Shown here: positions 61,168-64,000 of the stretch, in pieces | Layout of the letters: the number at the start of each line of letters is the position of its first letter | Position numbering within the stretch: position 1 is the stretch's first letter | From: Coprobacter secundus | GTDB lineage: Bacteria; Bacteroidota; Bacteroidia; Bacteroidales; Coprobacteraceae | Length of the DNA: 64,000 nt | Assembly: GCA_000803105.1 (NCBI GenBank) | Contig: JTDA01000003.1 | Location: 248,001 to 312,000, forward strand | Reading direction: 5' to 3' | Notes under the pieces: model-generated | Databases searched by the model: none | The model's input: the letters and a program-made list of their open reading frames with translations, nothing else | Told to the model about the DNA's origin: nothing | Translations under genes and position numbers: made by a program

Positions 61168-62835
61168 ATGAAAGATATAACTATTTATTGCGTGAATTTA
61201 CAGAAGTCGGTACAAGTACGTGAAGGGTTGACTTTGCTTGAGATATACCGATTGTTGGGAGTTGAATTGCCCCATCAGGTTTTATGTGCCAGAGTGAATA
61301 ATAAGACAGAAGACCTTAATTATTGTGTATATAATCCTAAGCAGATAGAGTTTATAGATATTACTCACGGTTCGGGTACTCGTGCTTACGTCCGGTCGTT
61401 ATGTTTTGTTTTGTATAAAGCCATAGAAGATACGATGCCGGGGATGCAACTGCGTATTGAGCATTCTATATCGAAAGGATATTATTGTGGGATTAATGTT
61501 CACGATAAGATTTCTGAGGAGACCATTGTCCGCATAAAGCGGCGGATGAGGGAAATTGTTGATGCAGATATGCCTTTTGAACGAATTGAATGTCCGACTA
61601 AAGAAGCGCTTGAGATATTCCGGAGCCAGGGAATGGAAGATAAGGTGGCTTTATTGGAAACTTCGAGGACGTTGTATACTATCTATTATCGTCTTGATAA
61701 TCTGATAGATTACTATTATAGTTGCCTTGTCCCTTCGACCGGATATTTGAAAGTGTTTGATTTGATAAAATATAATGGGGGATTACTTCTTGTCCCTCCT
61801 TCGGCGGATAATCCGCAAGTGACATCTCAAGTTGTACGACAAGAGAAAATGTTGAAGGCATTTGAGGAATATGTGCGCTTTAATCATATTGTAGGTCTCT
61901 CGAATGTTGGGAATCTGAATCAGGCTATTTTGGCTCGTCGAGCTACTGATCTTATAAAGGTTACCGAGGCTTTGCACGAAAAAAAAATTGCGGGTATTGC
62001 AGATGAGATTACAGAAAAAAACAAGAAAGGAGAAGCTCGTATTATTCTTATTTCCGGACCTTCATCTTCAGGGAAAACAACGTTTTCTAAACGTTTATCT
62101 ATCCAGTTGATGACTAATTTGTTGCGTCCGGTAACAATCTCTTTGGATAATTATTTTGTCAATCGGGAAAATACGCCTAAAGATGAGAGTGGGGATTATG
62201 ATTATGAATCGCTTTATGCTCTTGATTTGGAATTATTTAATAAAGACTTGAATCGGCTGTTGGAAGGTGAAGAGGTGGATATGCCTACGTATAATTTTGA
62301 ATCGGGCAGACGCATTTATCGAGGTAATAAGCTGAAGCTGGATAAAGCATCGGTCCTGATTCTGGAAGGTATACATGCGTTGAACCCTGATTTGACACCG
62401 CAGATAGAAAATAGATTGAAATATCGGATATATGTGTCGGCTTTGACATCCATATCAATAGATGATCATAATTGGATACCTACAGGTGATAATCGATTGC
62501 TTCGACGTATTATTCGCGATTATAAATACCGAGGCAGCACTGCTCAAAGCTCGATTGCTCGATGGCCGAGTGTCCGGCGAGGCGAGGAAAAGTGGATATT
62601 TCCTTATCAGGAGAATGCCGACGCAATGTTTAATTCTTCCTTATTGTTTGAACTGGCTGTAATGAAGCGTCATGCGACTCCGATATTGAACGCTGTTCCT
62701 CGTGATTGTCCGGAATATGGGGAGGCCAACCGGTTATTGAAATTCCTTGATTTCTTTTTGCCATTGCCTGAGCATGAGATACCTCCGACTTCGTTGTTAA
62801 GAGAGTTTTTGGGAGGGAGCAGTTTTAAATACTAA
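61168..62835 (+). CDS. Nucleoside (uridine) kinase fused to ThrRS-like N-terminal domains
   Basis: The 555-residue protein joins an N-terminal TGS-like domain (about 1-65), a ThrRS second-additional-domain-like region (about 70-230) with HGSGTRAYV, and a C-terminal uridine kinase/PRK domain (about 285-520). Walker A is ISGPSSSGKTTFSKR near 295. SLDNYFVNRENTP near 327 and LILEGIHALNP near 400 match the kinase core. Such fusions are widespread in Bacteroidota and clostridia and should phosphorylate uridine or cytidine with ATP or GTP. The ThrRS-like part is without known activity. AGGAGG supports the start. Confidence 0.9.
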   Translation: MKDITIYCVNLQKSVQVREGLTLLEIYRLLGVELPHQVLCARVNNKTEDLNYCVYNPKQIEFIDITHGSGTRAYVRSLCFVLYKAIEDTMPGMQLRIEHSISKGYYCGINVHDKISEETIVRIKRRMREIVDADMPFERIECPTKEALEIFRSQGMEDKVALLETSRTLYTIYYRLDNLIDYYYSCLVPSTGYLKVFDLIKYNGGLLLVPPSADNPQVTSQVVRQEKMLKAFEEYVRFNHIVGLSNVGNLNQAILARRATDLIKVTEALHEKKIAGIADEITEKNKKGEARIILISGPSSSGKTTFSKRLSIQLMTNLLRPVTISLDNYFVNRENTPKDESGDYDYESLYALDLELFNKDLNRLLEGEEVDMPTYNFESGRRIYRGNKLKLDKASVLILEGIHALNPDLTPQIENRLKYRIYVSALTSISIDDHNWIPTGDNRLLRRIIRDYKYRGSTAQSSIARWPSVRRGEEKWIFPYQENADAMFNSSLLFELAVMKRHATPILNAVPRDCPEYGEANRLLKFLDFFLPLPEHEIPPTSLLREFLGGSSFKY

Positions 62836-62861
62836 TATCGAAAGAAACAATACATAAAAAT

Positions 62862-63497
62862 ATGAAGATAAAGAATTTGCTTTTTGATTTTGGGGAAGTT
62901 TTGGTAACCCTAAGTCGAGAAAAGGCTGTTGCTGCATTTCGTGCTTTAGGTGCAGAAATTGCAGATGAGATTGTCCCGGCATCGTGGTCTTTTGATGGGA
63001 TGTTTCGTGATTTGGAAAATGGAAAAATTACAGAACGTGAGTTTTTTGATAATCTGAACTTTTCTTTGGGTTTGCAGGCAACGGATGAGGAATTACGAGC
63101 TGCATGGAACGCGATAATACAAGACATTCCGTTGTATAAGCTGGATTTGCTATTGGCTTTGCGTAAAAATTATTCGGTGTATATGGTGAGCAATACCAAT
63201 AAAATCCATATGGATTATACCAAAGAGCATCTGTTTAAGGACGGTGGTCATACGATAGATGACTTTTTTGATAAGTTATATTTATCTTATGAAATAGGCG
63301 CATCGAAGCCTGAGAAAGCATTTTTCGATTATGTGATAAAGGATGCCGGGTTGAAGCCGGAGGAAACTTTGTATCTGGATGATAGTCCTGCAAATATTGA
63401 GGCCGGTTGGGAAATGGGATTCAGGGTGTGTCCGGTATCTCCGTTAGATGATTTGGATAAATTAGTTGAGGCCTGCTTGCATACCAATCAGAAATGA
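62862..63497 (+). CDS. HAD-superfamily hydrolase (YihX-like)
   Basis: The 211-residue protein begins MKIKNLLFDFGEVLVTLSREKAV, with nucleophile Asp at residue 9 and Gly two residues later. Motif II is YMVSNTNK near 108, motif III the Lys in GASKPEKAFF near 147, and motif IV LYLDDSPAN near 170. It is a close paralogue of the protein at 15037-15666, with the same length and cap architecture. It is probably a small-molecule phosphatase. It starts 26 bases after the kinase gene and is likely co-transcribed with it. Confidence 0.87.
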   Translation: MKIKNLLFDFGEVLVTLSREKAVAAFRALGAEIADEIVPASWSFDGMFRDLENGKITEREFFDNLNFSLGLQATDEELRAAWNAIIQDIPLYKLDLLLALRKNYSVYMVSNTNKIHMDYTKEHLFKDGGHTIDDFFDKLYLSYEIGASKPEKAFFDYVIKDAGLKPEETLYLDDSPANIEAGWEMGFRVCPVSPLDDLDKLVEACLHTNQK

Positions 63498-63525
63498 CAA
63501 GGTTAGAATCATAGACATAAAAAAA

Positions 63526-63549
63526 AGAGCGTCAACCACTTGACGCTCT
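63526..63549. terminator. Terminator next to initiator tRNA
   Basis: A 10-bp perfect stem (63526-63535 with 63540-63549) surrounds a four-base loop. A run of A on the left becomes a T-run on the minus strand, ending the tRNA transcript. It can also serve the HAD gene. Confidence 0.75.
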
Positions 63550-63557
63550 ATCCTTAG

Positions 63558-63629
<72 letters not shown>

Positions 63630-63707
63630 ATGTTTGTGAGTGCAAAAGTACAATAATCTGTTCTATCTGCAAGAATTTGTATGTTAAATATTTTTAATTT
63701 TGGAAGA

Positions 63708-64000
63708 TTACTCGAAATAGAATGAAAGGACTACCATCTGGGAGGTAATTTTTTTCTGAGATTGAGTATATTTATAATCAAGAGGGTCTTGCAGGTCATT
63801 TCTTTTCTTTTCAAGCATATTGCCCAATCCGAAGCAGAACTTTAGTTCGGGGATAAGCTTGAAAAAGGGTAGATAGATATCACAACCGAATCCTATTTCC
63901 AAGTAAGTATCGTATGGTTTTAAACGCAGTATGTCATTTTTCTTTTTGGCAAGGTCCAATGTAGGACTTACTCCGGCAATGACATAGGGGCGGTAATTGT
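63708..64000 (-). CDS. porT: PorT-like T9SS outer membrane protein (3' part, 5' end outside window)
   Basis: The frame is open from the window edge to the stop at 63708 and encodes about 97 C-terminal residues: NYRPYVIAGVSPTLDLA, then DTYLEIGFGCDIYLPFFKLIPELKFCFGL and the final VVLSFYFE. Alternating hydrophobic strands with a terminal aromatic residue mark an outer membrane beta-barrel. The order of motifs (RPY, KxxD, DTYLEIGFGCDIYLPFFK) fits PorT/SprT, a T9SS component. Identification is from pattern memory on a partial gene; other outer membrane barrel families are possible. Confidence 0.65.
   Translation of the reverse strand, partial: NYRPYVIAGVSPTLDLAKKKNDILRLKPYDTYLEIGFGCDIYLPFFKLIPELKFCFGLGNMLEKKRNDLQDPLDYKYTQSQKKITSQMVVLSFYFE

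Noticed and set aside
63708..63959. The PorT-like frame read as a complete 83-residue protein starting at TTG 63959
   Set aside because: The frame stays open to the window edge and the upstream codons (NYRPYVIAGVSPT) continue the barrel sequence, so the gene is truncated by the window.

Overview
The window looks like the chromosome of a low-GC member of the Bacteroidales (phylum Bacteroidota). The supporting signs are a type IX secretion (T9SS) core operon, a SusC/SusD pair, several proteins with T9SS C-terminal sorting domains, a long three-domain IspG, promoter-like TAnnTTTG boxes, and weak Shine-Dalgarno sequences. I cannot fix the genus; a gut or oral Bacteroidales such as a Coprobacter/Barnesiella/Parabacteroides relative is an inference.

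Layout. (1) 1-7.7 kb is a surface-polysaccharide cluster. Two GT2-type glycosyltransferases lie on the plus strand, preceded by a gene tail and an orphan open frame. They converge on five more glycosyltransferases (three GT2-like, two GT4) on the minus strand. (2) 7.8-19.8 kb is mostly housekeeping and metabolism: RNase H with a viroplasmin domain, shikimate kinase, an AlaDH/PNT-family dehydrogenase, a DUF4251 protein, the two-subunit 2-oxoacid:ferredoxin oxidoreductase, a CAT-fold protein, a HAD hydrolase with a VOC protein, an esterase, a Nudix hydrolase, a methyltransferase, a PduO-type cobalamin adenosyltransferase, a DUF2795 protein and a small anchored protein. (3) 19.9-26.2 kb is the T9SS core operon porP-gldK-gldL-gldM-gldN behind a good Bacteroides-type promoter. 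(4) 26.7-36.2 kb holds a PfkB sugar kinase, an operon rpoN-PAP2-purE-ispG, and an operon DUF488-opuAA-opuAB-opuAC for compatible-solute uptake. An 84-bp MITE-like inverted-repeat element lies between the last two operons. (5) 36.5-42.4 kb encodes two large T9SS cargo proteins: a LamG/purple-acid-phosphatase-like protein and a gingipain-type (C25) peptidase. (6) 42.6-48.9 kb has a DUF1848 protein, a CAU-anticodon tRNA, ribF, an Lrp/AsnC regulator, three tandem FKBP prolyl isomerases and a sirtuin lacking zinc cysteines. (7) 49.1-58.7 kb is a compact polysaccharide utilisation locus: SusC, SusD, a surface lipoprotein, and a GH85 endo-beta-N-acetylglucosaminidase that carries a T9SS sorting domain. 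It probably harvests N-glycans. (8) 59-64 kb has a Na/Pi cotransporter-like protein, a ThrRS-like/uridine kinase fusion, a second HAD hydrolase, the initiator tRNA and the 3' end of a PorT-like T9SS gene.

The unifying theme is protein secretion to the surface. The window holds the T9SS motor and outer-membrane ring genes, a PorT-like gene, and three recognisable cargo proteins. I found no CRISPR array, rRNA, phage, integrase or intact transposase. I did not find a clearly new system. The best candidates for follow-up are the serine/lysine/arginine-rich tail of GldN, the GH85 locus that uses T9SS export, the LamG-phosphatase with an altered metal motif, and the 84-bp inverted-repeat element.
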